Made by a program: the position numbers and the translations under genes
Notes under the pieces: model-generated
The model's database searches: none
What the model saw: only the letters and a program-made list of their open reading frames with translations
Told to the model about the DNA's origin: nothing
Origin: Arcticibacter pallidicorallinus
GTDB lineage: Bacteria; Bacteroidota; Bacteroidia; Sphingobacteriales; Sphingobacteriaceae
NCBI RefSeq assembly: GCF_003002875.1
Contig: NZ_PVTH01000004.1
Coordinates: 1 to 64,000 of the forward strand
Reading direction: 5' to 3'
Length of the DNA: 64,000 bases
Part shown: in pieces, positions 8,280 to 18,021 of the stretch
Position numbering within the stretch: position 1 is the first letter of the stretch
How the letters are laid out: every line of letters begins with the position of its first letter

Positions 8280-9899
8280 TTAGTAGCCCGGGTTATTTTC
8301 CATTTTTCTGCCTGTATTGGCATCGATTACCTTTTGGGGAATAGGTAATAGCTCATGGATCTCCTTCATGTTAGCAGCGGTGAAAGGGTTATGTTTTTTG
8401 GTTCTTTCAAGCAGCTTGCCGGTGCGTACAAGCGTTTCCCTTCTTAGTTCTTCCGTAACAAGCTCTCTGGATCTCTCATCGAGGATATAATCCAGGGTGA
8501 TGGTGGAGCCATCCGCAGCAATAGGCGTAGCATTTGATCTTGTGCGAACACGGTTGATGAAGTCAGCAGCAAGAGCCAGTTTACCCTGCTTGAAGTAAGC
8601 CTCTGCCAATAGCAGATAGGTGTCGGCTAAGCGCAGATACGTTTGATCTGCAAAAGAATGTGTATCTCCCCATCGTGCAGGGTCAGCAGACACCCAGTCC
8701 CATTTACGTGTGCTTGCCCATTTGGTACTGTTGACGGTCATCTGCGATTGCAGCATGTGCGTATTGGTTCGTACTCCTGTCGCCGATAAGTAGTATTTAC
8801 GTACTGCATGTTCGCTGAAGCGATCATCCTGAGGTTCGTAAATACTGAATGCCCATGCGGTTATACCACCTCTTCCGATACCTCTTCCCCCATTCTCCGG
8901 GTTATAAGGAGCGTAAGAACTGTAGTTGATCACCCATGTTCTTCTCATGGAGTTGGGTCTTGCTCCGATCAGCTTCAATACATCGGAGTTTGCGAATACC
9001 CAGAGGGCTTCCGTATTACCTTGTGAAGGAAGAATGTTTCCATTCTTGAACTGATCCATGAAGGCACTTCCGGCAGAGCCGGCGCTGCTTCCGTAACGCT
9101 GAGTAATCAGTTTGTAGCGTGAATTGTTAGTAACCTTCAGGGCTGCGGCTTCTGCTTTCGCGGGCTCGTTCATCCATAAATGCATCTCAGCCAGATAGTG
9201 ATTGGCAACGACATTGGCAATGACCAAAACATCGTCTGAATAGTCCGGCAAGTGTGCCGCAGCGAACTCGAGGTCCGACACGATCAATGCCTGAACTTCG
9301 GCAACAGGTCTTCTTTCCCAGTCATTTCTGAAGTTGATACCCGTGATCTCTTCTGTGGTTATGGGCACAGGACCGAACGTATAGGCAAGATGTTTGTATG
9401 CCCAGGCTCTGATCAGGTGTGCGTGTGCCAACATTAGATTCTTATTGATTTCGTTCTGCACCTGAGAGCCCCCCTGCCAATCCACGTCCGGATTTTGTGC
9501 GCGTGTGATAATGGTATTTGCAGAGCTTATCGCCTTGTAAAGAATCAGGAACACTCCGTCGCGACCTTCTGTATCACCATTCACGAACTGCATGGTGGAG
9601 TTGAAGTCTGCCGTTGTATACCTGTTCAGACCACGGGTCCAGGAGAGCTCGGCATTAGCCCAGCCATTGTCGGTACCGATTTTCCAGATGACACCTAACT
9701 CAGCCGACTGGATCATATCAGCGCGCTCCTGCCTTGGAAAATCAAGCAGGGCGTTGACTGCAAGCCTGAAGCCTTCATATTTGGTGAATAAATTATCTGC
9801 ATAGATATTGTCCTGCGGTTCTTCTTTAAGAAACTCCGCTTCGTTGCATGAGCTAAAAGCAAGGGCAAGCGAAAGGAATGCGATATATATCTTCTTCAT
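8280..9899 (-). CDS. susD: SusD/RagB-type outer-membrane glycan-binding lipoprotein
   Basis: 539 residues with a lipoprotein signal (C18 in AFSSCNE), the usual surface-lipoprotein form of SusD. An alpha-helical tetratricopeptide-like scaffold is visible (AHLIRAWAYKHL, LAEMHLWMNEPAKAEAAA, YLRLADTYLLLAEAYFKQ), and the C-terminal region has the RagB/SusD signature (LDERSRELVTEELRR, then LLPIPQKVIDAN). SusD proteins cap the SusC transporter and bind the oligosaccharide before import. The gene begins 10 bases after susC, giving the standard susCD order. The bound glycan is inferred to be xylan-derived from the enzymes encoded downstream. Confidence 0.95.
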   Translation of the reverse strand: MKKIYIAFLSLALAFSSCNEAEFLKEEPQDNIYADNLFTKYEGFRLAVNALLDFPRQERADMIQSAELGVIWKIGTDNGWANAELSWTRGLNRYTTADFNSTMQFVNGDTEGRDGVFLILYKAISSANTIITRAQNPDVDWQGGSQVQNEINKNLMLAHAHLIRAWAYKHLAYTFGPVPITTEEITGINFRNDWERRPVAEVQALIVSDLEFAAAHLPDYSDDVLVIANVVANHYLAEMHLWMNEPAKAEAAALKVTNNSRYKLITQRYGSSAGSAGSAFMDQFKNGNILPSQGNTEALWVFANSDVLKLIGARPNSMRRTWVINYSSYAPYNPENGGRGIGRGGITAWAFSIYEPQDDRFSEHAVRKYYLSATGVRTNTHMLQSQMTVNSTKWASTRKWDWVSADPARWGDTHSFADQTYLRLADTYLLLAEAYFKQGKLALAADFINRVRTRSNATPIAADGSTITLDYILDERSRELVTEELRRETLVRTGKLLERTKKHNPFTAANMKEIHELLPIPQKVIDANTGRKMENNPGY

Positions 9900-9909
9900 T
9901 GTTTGATGT

Positions 9910-12909
9910 TTAAAATTGTGTGCGTAAACCGAAAACGTATGATCTCACTTGAGGTCTGGTAGTCTGGGTGTTGAACTCAGGGTCAAGACCATCCCATTTG
10001 GTAATGGTAGCGACGTTTTTAGCGTTGACAAAGAACTGCAGACGTTCCAGCTTAAGCTTTGATAGCACGAGAGATGGCAAAGTATAGCTCAGGGAAATAT
10101 CCTGAAGCCTGATAAAGCTTGCGTCTGTTGTCTCGTCATCAAAGTAAAGCAGTCCGTATGGATTGGCATCATCCCTGTTCGCAGGATACGTGTTGATCGG
10201 ATTTTCAGGTGTCCAAAATTGTCTGTCCAGTGCACCGTTTCTTCCGTCGAAATAGGTATTCAGCAGAGAATTTGATTTTCTTACACCCTGAACAGAGCGG
10301 ATAAAGAAGCTAAACGCGAAGTTTTTATAGCTGAATGTATTCGTTAATCCCGCGATATAGGAAGGAACTTGAGAACTTAAGACAACGCGGTCATACTCCG
10401 GAGATATCTTTCCGTCAGGAACGCCGTCCGGACCGCTTACATCGCGAAGTTTGACATCACCTGGCTTAGCCTGCGGCTGTGCCGATCCTTCCACGATGTC
10501 GTTTTGCTGCCAGATACCGTCGAAAACATAGCCATAGTTAACATCGATCGGCTCACCTACGAACCATCTGTTTCCGATGTCGCTGATGTAACTTCCGCTG
10601 GCATCAGTCAGACCTACGTTGTCTATCCGGTTAATAGCGCGTGAAATGTTCAGATCCGTGCTCCAGCTGAAGTTGGTTTTCCGGATGTTGACGCTGGAAA
10701 CGGTGAAGTCGATTCCCTGGTTGCTTGTTTTTCCGATGTTCTGACGGATGCTCTTTACTCCGTTTACCGGCGAAATAAGCTTATCCAACAGGAGGTCTGT
10801 TGTACTCGTTCTGAAATAATCTACGGATCCACTGATTCGTCCGGACAGGAAGCTAAAGTCAAGTCCTCCATTGAATCCGAGGGTCGTTTCCCATCCAAGA
10901 GAAGGGTCGCCAAGGCGGTTAGGATAATATCCCAGGGCCGGAGTTTTACCTGTAGTCAGGTTATGCTGCGGGGAAAGCTGAGGCAAAGTAGAGTAAGGAT
11001 CGATGGCCTGCTGACCGTTTTCCCCGTAAGAGGCACGCAGTTTCAGATTGTCCAGCCAATCATACTTTTCCATAAACTTTTCACCGGACATATTCCAGGC
11101 TAATGCTACGGAAGGGAACACCCCGAATTTGGTATCTGCACCGAAGCCGGAGAAGCCGTCACGTCTTGCAGTCACTGTCAACAGATACTTGCCGTTGTAC
11201 GTGTAGTTTACCCTGGCCATCTGTGAGATATTTGCCTGCTTTACGTATTCATCTCTGCCAACCGCAGTTGTGGCAATACCATTTTGAAAGAACGTCTGAA
11301 GATCACTTGGAAAACCCACGGAACTTAAAGCATGGACTTTTTTCGTACGCTCCTGTGCACTATACAGTCCGGTAAAATCGAAATCGTGCTTTCCAAACTT
11401 TCTGTTATAGTTAACGATGTGCTCAATCAGCCAGTCGGAGGTATTGTCATTTGAAGTGAGGGCCTCTCCTTTTCCTTCAAAACCGCGTTTCGTATCTCTG
11501 CCGTAATATGTTTCGATGGTATTGTTTCTATAAGTATAGCCCGTATTTGCTTTATACGACAGGCCTTTAACAAAGGGGAAGTCGATTTTAATAAAGTTGG
11601 TACTAACTACAGATTTGGCATCATCATTATTGATGATATTCAGCGATTCTAGTGGATTTGCCCAAAAAGGGTCTTCCGGCCACGGGCGGATATTGATAGA
11701 ACCGTCTTCATTAAATGCTGGCACCAGCGGGTTCATGCCGAATGCATCGGAGAAGCGCACCGGCTCTCCACCACGGTCTGCAGATGCAAGTTGTGTATTT
11801 GTTCCAAGAGTTAACCATGGAGTGATCTTTGAATCCAGGTTCAGGCGGAGCGTGGTTCTTGTAAAGTCGTCATTCTTTGCGATACCTTTGGCGTCGTTGA
11901 AGGTTCCCGAGAGGTAATAACGGGTATCCTCCGTACCTCCTGAAACCCCAACGCTGTGCTGCTGTCTGGAACCTGTCCTGGTAGCCAGCTTTATCCAGTC
12001 GGTAGTAAGTCCCTGATCAAAAGAGGCCTGCTCGGTTGGAGAAATCGCTGCCTGGTTTATGCGGTCAACCTTGTTCTTATAGAAGGTTGGTCCATCCATC
12101 ATATCCGGTAGTGAGGCAATTTCATCGATTCCATAGTTGGCGTCATACGTGATCCTGGCTTTACCCGGTTTTCCGCGCTTGGTAGTAATAATGATCACTC
12201 CATTTGCTGCGCGGGCTCCGTATATAGCTGCTGAAGACGCATCTTTAAGCACATCGATAGATTCAATGTCGTTAGGATTGATTTCAGAGAAGCTGTTGAA
12301 GTATGGGATACCATCCAGAATGATCAGCGGACCGTTAGACGCCTTAATAGAGCGCCGTCCACGGATCTGGATATTATTGTTACCACCCTCGGCGCTGGGC
12401 TCATTGGTAGCAATGCTAAGTCCTGCAACCTTACCCTGCAAAGCCTGGCCTACGTTTGTTTGCGGCATGGTTTCCAGATCTTTCGTTTTGAAGCTGGCTA
12501 TCGCACCTGTTACATCACTTTTCTTGCGCGTACCGTAACCGACGACCACCACTTCTGACAAGGCGTTATCGCCCATCTCCAGGGTGACGTTAAGCGTCTG
12601 CCCTGTACCCACGGGAACTTCCTTGCTTTGGAATCCGATATAAGTGAATACCAGAATGGAATTGCTTCCTGAGACAGGGATGCTGTACTCACCATTCGCA
12701 TTAGACATGGTACCCTGATTTGTTCCTTTAACTTTTACGCTAACGCCCGGGAGGGTTTCGCTCTGCTGGTCTTTAATTGTACCCTTTATAACTCTTTGCT
12801 GTGCGTATGAAGAAACACATATCAGGTACATGCATAGGGTCATTATCACCCGGAGCCCTCTCTTGATAGGCAGAGCTGCGAGATCTTTCTTCCAGTAAAA
12901 ATCTTTCAT
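9910..12909 (-). CDS. susC: SusC/RagA-type TonB-dependent oligosaccharide transporter
   Basis: 999 residues. After a signal segment (about 18-37, ending SSYAQ) comes a carboxypeptidase-regulatory-like domain (about 38-112), the SusC signature SEVVVVGYGTRKK (118-130), a TonB plug domain (about 130-240, with IRGRRSI and ARAANGVIIITTKRG) and a 22-strand-type barrel ending in VFGLRTQF with the expected C-terminal Phe. It imports oligosaccharides across the outer membrane with TonB energy. It is the first gene after the 263-bp gap that follows the hybrid regulator gene, so the main operon promoter should lie there; I found no clean TAnnTTTG match, only GATATTTG (13059-13066, minus strand). The predicted cytoplasmic lead-in before the hydrophobic core is long, so a start further inside (M23) is possible. 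Confidence 0.95.
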   Translation of the reverse strand: MKDFYWKKDLAALPIKRGLRVIMTLCMYLICVSSYAQQRVIKGTIKDQQSETLPGVSVKVKGTNQGTMSNANGEYSIPVSGSNSILVFTYIGFQSKEVPVGTGQTLNVTLEMGDNALSEVVVVGYGTRKKSDVTGAIASFKTKDLETMPQTNVGQALQGKVAGLSIATNEPSAEGGNNNIQIRGRRSIKASNGPLIILDGIPYFNSFSEINPNDIESIDVLKDASSAAIYGARAANGVIIITTKRGKPGKARITYDANYGIDEIASLPDMMDGPTFYKNKVDRINQAAISPTEQASFDQGLTTDWIKLATRTGSRQQHSVGVSGGTEDTRYYLSGTFNDAKGIAKNDDFTRTTLRLNLDSKITPWLTLGTNTQLASADRGGEPVRFSDAFGMNPLVPAFNEDGSINIRPWPEDPFWANPLESLNIINNDDAKSVVSTNFIKIDFPFVKGLSYKANTGYTYRNNTIETYYGRDTKRGFEGKGEALTSNDNTSDWLIEHIVNYNRKFGKHDFDFTGLYSAQERTKKVHALSSVGFPSDLQTFFQNGIATTAVGRDEYVKQANISQMARVNYTYNGKYLLTVTARRDGFSGFGADTKFGVFPSVALAWNMSGEKFMEKYDWLDNLKLRASYGENGQQAIDPYSTLPQLSPQHNLTTGKTPALGYYPNRLGDPSLGWETTLGFNGGLDFSFLSGRISGSVDYFRTSTTDLLLDKLISPVNGVKSIRQNIGKTSNQGIDFTVSSVNIRKTNFSWSTDLNISRAINRIDNVGLTDASGSYISDIGNRWFVGEPIDVNYGYVFDGIWQQNDIVEGSAQPQAKPGDVKLRDVSGPDGVPDGKISPEYDRVVLSSQVPSYIAGLTNTFSYKNFAFSFFIRSVQGVRKSNSLLNTYFDGRNGALDRQFWTPENPINTYPANRDDANPYGLLYFDDETTDASFIRLQDISLSYTLPSLVLSKLKLERLQFFVNAKNVATITKWDGLDPEFNTQTTRPQVRSYVFGLRTQF

Positions 12910-13142
12910 TGTTAATTGGTTTTATATTATTCGATTAGTGTTTTGCCATGTGTTAGCCCAATGGCGCTGTAGTAAATCAACGGTTTCCTTTCTTACATAC
13001 TCGTTATTGGTTAATAGGTTACATCTGTTTGGTTAAGTCGATGCTTCGAACGACTGTACAAATATCTCCCATATGCCACCCGGGAGGGTGTCTGAGCGTA
13101 CGTAAATGGGGTTGTAATTATACCAATAATGGCGATTTAAGG

Positions 13143-13171
13143 CGTCTTAGCCCTGCTAGACGACTTTTTTT
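13143..13171 (+). terminator. Terminator-like hairpin read on the plus strand, between the HTCS and susC genes
   Basis: CGTCTTAGC (13143-13151) pairs with GCTAGACG (13155-13162) with one bulged T, and is followed by seven T on the plus strand (13165-13171). It sits 11 bases beyond the stop codon of the minus-strand regulator gene. In that direction it lacks a T-tract, so it fits a plus-strand transcript better, although no plus-strand gene lies upstream. It may simply act as a poor 3' hairpin for the regulator mRNA. Confidence 0.45.
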
Positions 13172-13172
13172 G

Positions 13173-16100
13173 CTACAGATCTGAACCGTTGAGAGATTCA
13201 TCTTTAACCTTCTTTATGTACTCGGATGGTGACAACTCATGGAACTTTCGGAACTCACGGCTAAAGTGCTTGCGATCGTTAAAACCGACCTGATAAGCGA
13301 CCTCTGATACATTCATGGACGTTTGAGAGAAGAGCATGGCTGCTTTCTTCAAACGCATGTTTTTAACCAAATCCCCCACGGAAAAGCCGGTAATACTTTG
13401 GACTTTTTTGTAGAGGACCGTACGGCTCATGTTCATTTCCATAACCAGTTCTTCCACCCCAAAGTCAGATTCGGCCATGCGTGCCTCAATAACTCCCATA
13501 AGCTTATTCAGGAATTTATGCTCGGGGGATTCCACTGTTATTACGGATGGTTCCAGAATAAGCTGCTGAGTGAATTTTTGCCGCATAAGCTCCTGGGCCG
13601 CCAAAAGATTGCGAATATTCAAGGTTAAAATCTGCGGATTGAAAGGCTTGGATATATAGGCGTTGGCACCGGTACTTAAACCCTCCACCTGATGGTCCAG
13701 CGATGCCCGCGCTGTTAGTAGTATCACCGGAATATGGCTTGTACTTTCGGTAGATTTAACCGCATCACAGAGCTGCAATCCGTCTACCTCCGGCATCATG
13801 ATATCACTTACTATCAAGTCCGGGATTTCTTGCTCCATGTATTTTAAGGCCTCAGCACCATTTGAAAATTCAACGATATTGTAATCGTACTTCAGGCAAT
13901 CAGCAATAAGCGCGCGTACTTCTTCATTATCCTCAGCCAACAAAATGGTATGGGACTTGGTTACGACTTCGCTGACCATTTCAGAAGCTGGGTTGGCTTG
14001 CCCAGTCTTATCCGGCAGTTGCTGAGTCGCTTTCAGGATCACAGGAGTATTTGCCAGTATTTCTGAGTCTTCCAGATGAAGGCGTCCTCGTCTCAGCGAA
14101 ATGCTGAAGACGGTTAGTCCTAAGCCGTTCTCATGGCTTTGCACAGAAATGGTCCCCTTATGCTTTTCAACGATACTTTTAGAAAGGGCTAAACCTATTC
14201 CACTTCCGATGTTCTGCCGGCCTCTGTCGTCGACCTGAAAGAAGCTTTCGAAGAGCTTTTCATGAAAGTCCTCCTGAATACCCCGGCCATTATCCGTAAC
14301 GCGGATGTCCACCCATTCATCCTGGTCCTGTCTTGTGGAAATACGAAGACTGACCTCTCCGTTATCATCGGTGAACTTAAAGGCGTTCGACAGTAAGTTC
14401 ATGATCACCTTCTCCATCTGAGCTTCGTCGATATAAAGTTCGAGTTCTTGCACTTCGGACTGGAAGTGATACCGAATACCTCTTTCCGAGGCCAACTCGG
14501 TGAAAGAGTCAAAAATCCGCCGACAAAAAGGAATGAGATCCAGAGAAGAACAGCGTACATTCATATGGCCCTCTTCGGCCTTGCGAAAGTCAAGCAGCTC
14601 CGTTATCAGCTTCATTAAGCGGTCGGCATTATTTTTTACCACGTTTAGCTGCTTATGGATTCCCTCATATTTTCCATCCTGAAGCAAACGTTCGAGCGGC
14701 CCGATGATCAGTGTCAGAGGCGTTCGGATCTCGTGTGAGATGTTGGTGAAGAAATTCAGTTTCATCTGGTACAACTCCTGCTGTCTTTCGTTCTGAACAT
14801 GTTCAAGATATAAGTCTCGCTTCAATAATGCCCGGTTTCTGATGAATCTCAGGATAACAAAAAGGACACCTGCGGAAAGCAGAAAATAGATAAGATAGGC
14901 CCACCAGGTCTTCCATAATGGAGGGAGAACGGTTATTTTGATCTCCGTCGGCCGGTTGTTCCAGACGCCATCATTGTTGGAGGCCTTCACCATAAAAACG
15001 TACTCTCCCGGTTCAAGATTGGTAAAACTAGCGACGCGCTGATTACCGACATAGCTCCAATCCTGATGACCAGAAATACCTTTAAACTTATAAGCGTACT
15101 GGTTATGCTGGGGATTGATAAAGTTTAATCCCGCATAGCGGAAGCTGATATAATTCTGATTGTGTTTCAGGGTTATCTCCCTGGTCTCGGTGATTGACTG
15201 TTTCAGTGGCGAGCCTTCAACGCCAAAGCGCACCGGCCGGTTTTCGATCAGGAACTCTGTAAGGACGACATTAGGCCCGTGATTATTTTTGACGATCTTA
15301 TCAGGGAAAAAACGGGTAATGCCACTCATTCCGCCGAAGAGCAGCTCCCCATCCCTTGAGCGGATTGCAGCGCCAAGGAAATGCGTACTCGACAAGCCGC
15401 TTGTTACGGTATAGTTGACGGTTTGAACGCTCGATTTATCTGAAGGCGATCCTGGGGTTTGTATAATGAGCTCCACTATCCCTTTGTTAGTATTAAGCCA
15501 TAAGTGTCCTCTTTTGTCCTCGACTATCGCCAGCACCACATCATTGGAGGCGCCAGCGTCCAGCTTAAAGCGGTAAAATCGCTTCTTCGCAGCATCGAAA
15601 TAGTTGAGTCCCCCTTCAGTCCCAATCCAGATCCGTTGTTTAGAATCCTGGAAAGCGGAAAGGATAGAATTGTTGCTTATTGATCCTTCGGTCTTCTCAT
15701 TACGATAGCTAGTGAAGCTGTTGGATTTGGTATCCAGGTAGTTGAGTCCGTTCTCCGTCCCAACCAGTATATTGTTCTTAGCATCCCTCCTGAGGACCGT
15801 AATATTGTTGTCTTTCAATGCGTCCTTCGCCTTCGCATCCGCCAGATAGATCCGGTTTGCACCATTGTAGCCCAAAAATTGAATACCACCCGTCACTGTT
15901 GCAACCCACACACCCTCGGGATCTTCCAGAAGCGAAATCACCCGGCTATCCTTGGAATACGCCAACTTTACGTAGCCAAAACGACCGCTGGACTTATCGA
16001 AACGATACAAGCCGTCAAAAGTGCCGACCCACAGGTTACCCCGATTATCTTTTGCGAGAGCTCTGACGATATTATTGGACTTGTTGAGCCTGTGGTCATT

Positions 16101-17318
16101 TACCTGGTAGTATCTCGATATCCCCGCTTTTCTATCGAGGTAGTTAAGCCCTCCGCCATTCGTGCCTACCCAGAGTTCTCCATTATCTTCCTCCAACATC
16201 GATGTAACTACAGGATTGTTCAAGCCCAGTTTCTCCGTGCCTATCCGCTCGCCGATATTCGTAAAATTAGAATTTCCGGGATAGTAGATATCTATGCCGC
16301 CCGCGAAGGTTCCAATCCATATATTACCTGCCTGATCGCGCATGAAATTCCAGATCAAGTTATAACTCAGACTCTTAGGATCTGACTTATCATGCTCATA
16401 GTTGGCAAATTTTTCCGTGGAAGGATTGAATATACTAAGCCCTTCTCTTGTAGCGATCCACACACTTTCATCTTCATGGATAAATATGTCTTTGATGCCG
16501 TCAGACCGAAGGCCGTTTAAACCCGGTCCGCGGTACCTGTAATTCACGCAGGTATTTCTGACAGGGTCATACCTGAAGACGCCTGATTTCTCGGTACCGA
16601 ACCATAAATTACCCTTTTTGTCAGAACGTATGGTGAGAACCTTACTTTTCATCAGTTCCTGATTGGCTTTAAGAACCTCGGGAATCGACAAGACACCCTT
16701 TGTCAGCACGTCAATCCGTGTAAGTCCCGCATCGAGGCCTATCCAGACTGAATTGTCGCGGTCCTGAAAAGCACTCCAGGTTTTTCCGTCAGAGGCTCCA
16801 GAGGCACGGGAAAGCCGGGAAATAGAGAGGAGCTTAGCCGATCCATGCTCGACCAACTTTAAGCCTTTGAGCGTTGACACCCATATCTGACCGCTGCGGT
16901 CCTCCGTAATGGAGGTGACGTAATCTGTCCCGGTACCATCATTCAGCCTGATGCGGCGGAAGCTCTCCGTCTTACGGTCGAACAAGTTCAAGCCTCCGTT
17001 TGCCGTACCGATCCAAAGGCGCTTTTTGGAATCCTGTAAGATAACCTGGACCCTATTGGAGCTGATGCTCATGCTATCGGCGTCATTGCGCCGGTAACTC
17101 TTGAATTCGTAACCATCATACCTGAGCAAACCGTCGCTGGTGGCGATCCACACAAAGCCGAGATGATCCTGAACCATGCAAAATATGGGACTCTGTGCAA
17201 GACCATGCTCGTATGATATGTGCTTAAAGCTAATAGAGGCGGTTTGCGCCGATGATTTAGCAAAAGACAGAAGTAGCAATAAGATGGATGCTATATGCCG
17301 GATGCGGAATTCGAACAT
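13173..17318 (-). CDS. Hybrid two-component system sensor kinase/response regulator (HTCS)
   Basis: 1381 residues. A signal peptide (about 1-25) leads into a periplasmic two-bladed propeller built from repeats such as GKTWSAFQDRDNSVWIGLDAG and LWVGTNGG (about 30-690), then a Y_Y_Y domain (about 700-775) and one membrane helix (about 795-818). The cytoplasmic part has HisKA with phosphoacceptor H862 (NISHEIRTPLTL), an HATPase domain (DNGRGI, GSGIGLAL), a receiver domain with D1172 (LIVSDIMMPEVDG) and a C-terminal AraC helix-turn-helix (about 1275-1375). Such proteins sense a specific oligosaccharide in the periplasm and activate their neighbouring susC operon. It is encoded just upstream of susC, so xylo-oligosaccharide sensing is inferred. 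Confidence 0.95.
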   Translation of the reverse strand: MFEFRIRHIASILLLLLSFAKSSAQTASISFKHISYEHGLAQSPIFCMVQDHLGFVWIATSDGLLRYDGYEFKSYRRNDADSMSISSNRVQVILQDSKKRLWIGTANGGLNLFDRKTESFRRIRLNDGTGTDYVTSITEDRSGQIWVSTLKGLKLVEHGSAKLLSISRLSRASGASDGKTWSAFQDRDNSVWIGLDAGLTRIDVLTKGVLSIPEVLKANQELMKSKVLTIRSDKKGNLWFGTEKSGVFRYDPVRNTCVNYRYRGPGLNGLRSDGIKDIFIHEDESVWIATREGLSIFNPSTEKFANYEHDKSDPKSLSYNLIWNFMRDQAGNIWIGTFAGGIDIYYPGNSNFTNIGERIGTEKLGLNNPVVTSMLEEDNGELWVGTNGGGLNYLDRKAGISRYYQVNDHRLNKSNNIVRALAKDNRGNLWVGTFDGLYRFDKSSGRFGYVKLAYSKDSRVISLLEDPEGVWVATVTGGIQFLGYNGANRIYLADAKAKDALKDNNITVLRRDAKNNILVGTENGLNYLDTKSNSFTSYRNEKTEGSISNNSILSAFQDSKQRIWIGTEGGLNYFDAAKKRFYRFKLDAGASNDVVLAIVEDKRGHLWLNTNKGIVELIIQTPGSPSDKSSVQTVNYTVTSGLSSTHFLGAAIRSRDGELLFGGMSGITRFFPDKIVKNNHGPNVVLTEFLIENRPVRFGVEGSPLKQSITETREITLKHNQNYISFRYAGLNFINPQHNQYAYKFKGISGHQDWSYVGNQRVASFTNLEPGEYVFMVKASNNDGVWNNRPTEIKITVLPPLWKTWWAYLIYFLLSAGVLFVILRFIRNRALLKRDLYLEHVQNERQQELYQMKLNFFTNISHEIRTPLTLIIGPLERLLQDGKYEGIHKQLNVVKNNADRLMKLITELLDFRKAEEGHMNVRCSSLDLIPFCRRIFDSFTELASERGIRYHFQSEVQELELYIDEAQMEKVIMNLLSNAFKFTDDNGEVSLRISTRQDQDEWVDIRVTDNGRGIQEDFHEKLFESFFQVDDRGRQNIGSGIGLALSKSIVEKHKGTISVQSHENGLGLTVFSISLRRGRLHLEDSEILANTPVILKATQQLPDKTGQANPASEMVSEVVTKSHTILLAEDNEEVRALIADCLKYDYNIVEFSNGAEALKYMEQEIPDLIVSDIMMPEVDGLQLCDAVKSTESTSHIPVILLTARASLDHQVEGLSTGANAYISKPFNPQILTLNIRNLLAAQELMRQKFTQQLILEPSVITVESPEHKFLNKLMGVIEARMAESDFGVEELVMEMNMSRTVLYKKVQSITGFSVGDLVKNMRLKKAAMLFSQTSMNVSEVAYQVGFNDRKHFSREFRKFHELSPSEYIKKVKDESLNGSDL

Positions 17319-17430
17319 AGATTTATTTATAACGGCGGCTAAAAATAAGAAATATTCGGAGGTATCATCCCATTATAATCACCGAGGTTCGGCGAAAGCA
17401 TTTATAATTGTATTGTCAGAAAGCCCAAAT

Positions 17431-17444
17431 ATGACATATGTCAT
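17431..17444. promoter_or_regulatory. 14-bp perfect palindrome upstream of azurin, possible Crp/Fnr-type operator
   Basis: ATGACATATGTCAT is its own reverse complement. Its spacing (TGAC-N4-GTCA) is that of Crp/Fnr-family sites. It lies 53 bases before the azurin ATG, in the divergent gap between the HTCS and azurin genes, so it may control azurin, the HTCS gene or both. The regulator is unknown. Confidence 0.4.
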
Positions 17445-17497
17445 TTATAGCTTAGCTCTTATTTTGTAAACTTGAGGGTAACCACATATAAAACATT

Positions 17498-18013
17498 ATG
17501 AGAAAACTATTTGCTTTAACAGCCTGTGCCCTTCCGTTATTCCTTTGGTCTTGCGGAGGAAATCAAGAAAAATCGCAGCAAACCGAGACAACGGCAAGTA
17601 CTGAATCTGTATCATCAGACAATGGATCTTCTGCCACAGAAAACTCCAATACTGTTGTTATTACTTCTAACGATCAAATGAGATTTGACCTGGATCAGAT
17701 TAAGGTTAAGGCAGGTCAGCAGGTAACATTGACTCTGAAAAATGTTGGCGTTTTATCGAAAGAAGCGATGGGGCATAACTGGGTACTTCTGAAACCGGGT
17801 ACCGATGTTGCTGCTTTTGCGATGGAAGCCATGTCGAACAAAAAAAATGAATTTATTCCGGCTAGTTCAGGCGCCATTGTAGCCCATACTAAGTTACTGG
17901 GACCGGACGAATCGGATACCATCACCTTTACTGTCGAGAAAGGTGAATATGAATTTATTTGCAGTTTCCCGGGCCACTATGGCATTATGCGCGGAACGCT
18001 TATAGCTGAATAA
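17498..18013 (+). CDS. Azurin-like type 1 copper protein, lipoprotein
   Basis: 171 residues. A lipoprotein signal ends at C19 (LFLWSC), followed by a low-complexity Ser/Thr/Glu linker (about 22-52) and a cupredoxin domain (about 53-171). The copper ligands fit azurin: H93 in MGHNW, C155 in FICSFPGH, H160, and M164 in YGIMRG. The C-5-H-4-M spacing is exactly that of azurin. Azurins carry single electrons between periplasmic partners, for example to cytochrome c peroxidase, nitrite reductase or terminal oxidases. No such partner is encoded nearby. The gene stands alone between a divergent regulator gene and a strong terminator. Confidence 0.92.
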   Translation: MRKLFALTACALPLFLWSCGGNQEKSQQTETTASTESVSSDNGSSATENSNTVVITSNDQMRFDLDQIKVKAGQQVTLTLKNVGVLSKEAMGHNWVLLKPGTDVAAFAMEAMSNKKNEFIPASSGAIVAHTKLLGPDESDTITFTVEKGEYEFICSFPGHYGIMRGTLIAE

Positions 18014-18021
18014 TAGCTTAA

